From: Rhodobacteraceae bacterium MED-G08
Lineage (GTDB): Bacteria; Pseudomonadota; Alphaproteobacteria; Rhodobacterales; Rhodobacteraceae
Direction of reading: 5' to 3'
DNA length: 52,325 bases
NCBI GenBank assembly: GCA_002457055.1
Contig: NTKT01000017.1
Span: 1-52,325 of the forward strand
Shown: one piece after another, positions 52,160-52,325 of the stretch
Layout: each line of letters opens with the position of its first letter
Position numbering within the stretch: the stretch's first letter is position 1
Position numbers and translations under genes: made by a program
The notes under the pieces: generated by a model
Database searches by the model: none
What the model saw: only the letters and a program-made list of their open reading frames with translations
Told to the model about the DNA's origin: nothing

Positions 52160-52207
52160 AAATGACCGCCTGAGGCTCAATACTGTCTTCACTTTGTCGC
52201 TGATTAC

Positions 52208-52244
52208 AAAAAAGGGGCCCAGACTATGGAGCAATCTGCGCCCC
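52208..52244 (-). terminator. Intrinsic terminator, minus strand
   Basis: GGGGC (52214-52218) pairs with GCCCC (52240-52244), and CAGA pairs with TCTG after one mismatch, giving a hairpin of about ten base pairs. On the minus strand it is followed by six T. It would end a transcript from a gene beyond the right edge of the window. Confidence 0.6.
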
Positions 52245-52325
52245 TGCAATTTGAAACAAAGGGAGATGTTAACTGACCTTGGCTAACACGCACTATTTAT
52301 GTCGTGACACATAGTATGTACGCTT

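Noticed and set aside
52129-52220. Complete tRNA-Ser gene
   Set aside because: No GGAGACG 5' strand, anticodon arm or D arm is found where required; a terminator hairpin occupies that position instead.
1-52325. CRISPR array, transposase, integrase or rRNA genes
   Set aside because: No regularly spaced repeats, no transposase or recombinase protein and no rRNA sequence were seen on reading both strands.
49131-52325. Assembly chimera as the sole explanation of the right-hand mosaic
   Set aside because: Possible, but the repeated module spacing and tRNA 3' ends at the joins fit biological integration better; read-spanning data would decide.

Overview
This AT-rich window most resembles a marine alphaproteobacterium of the SAR116 or low-GC Rhodobacterales type. 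The reasons are the gene content (choline-sulfatase, creatinase, polyamine-type ABC importers, a trimethylamine-methyltransferase-family protein, hydantoin genes), strong similarity of several proteins to rhizobial or pseudomonad relatives recalled from memory, and tRNA fragments that encode their CCA end. The lineage is inferred; no marker gene is present. Nearly all of the window is accessory catabolism and transport of small organic nitrogen compounds.

Layout. 0.1-3.5 kb: creatinase, an EamA exporter and a DEAD-box helicase. 3.7-18.3 kb, minus strand: a PLP lyase followed upstream by a long putative operon that reads potG-potH-potI-potF importer, nitrilase-type amidase, class III aminotransferase, flavin monooxygenase, RidA, DUF1028, PuuC-like aldehyde dehydrogenase, M20 deacylase, phosphoglycolate-type phosphatase and choline-sulfatase. 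A LuxR-type regulator (18.4-19.1 kb) is divergent from it across a short intergenic stretch holding a 14-bp perfect palindrome. 19.1-36.6 kb: a two-armed hydantoin or cyclic-ureide gene set. The minus arm has HyuA/HyuB, a second ABC importer, a hydantoin racemase, a D-hydantoinase/dihydropyrimidinase, a cyclic-imidase-like deacetylase, a small Cys-rich protein, a CobW GTPase and a membrane protein. The plus arm has an MDR oxidoreductase, a diaminopropionate-ammonia-lyase-type enzyme, an N-carbamoyl-D-amino-acid hydrolase and a second hydantoin racemase. 36.9-45.5 kb: a Rossmann protein with a class III aminotransferase, a GC-rich MttB-family gene, a TIM-barrel isomerase, a ketopantoate-reductase-like protein, AzlCD and a second EamA exporter. 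45.7-52.3 kb: a mosaic edge with CocE-type hydrolase and MmgE/PrpD genes, bounded by 3'-end fragments of tRNA-Arg and tRNA-Ser, three attachment-site-like modules, and a GC-richer block of inositol-type genes cut at both ends.

How it may work together. The hydantoin arms contain every step needed to import a 5-substituted hydantoin, racemise it, open the ring, remove the carbamoyl group to give a D-amino acid, and possibly deaminate that acid with the neighbouring PLP enzyme. The first operon looks like uptake and stepwise breakdown of an amine or acylated amine, with RidA present to clear reactive enamine/imine intermediates. Creatinase and choline-sulfatase add two more nitrogen-rich osmolytes. 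The 45.7-52.3 kb end looks like repeated integration and deletion at tRNA 3' ends. No complete rRNA, tRNA, CRISPR array, transposase or integrase gene was found.
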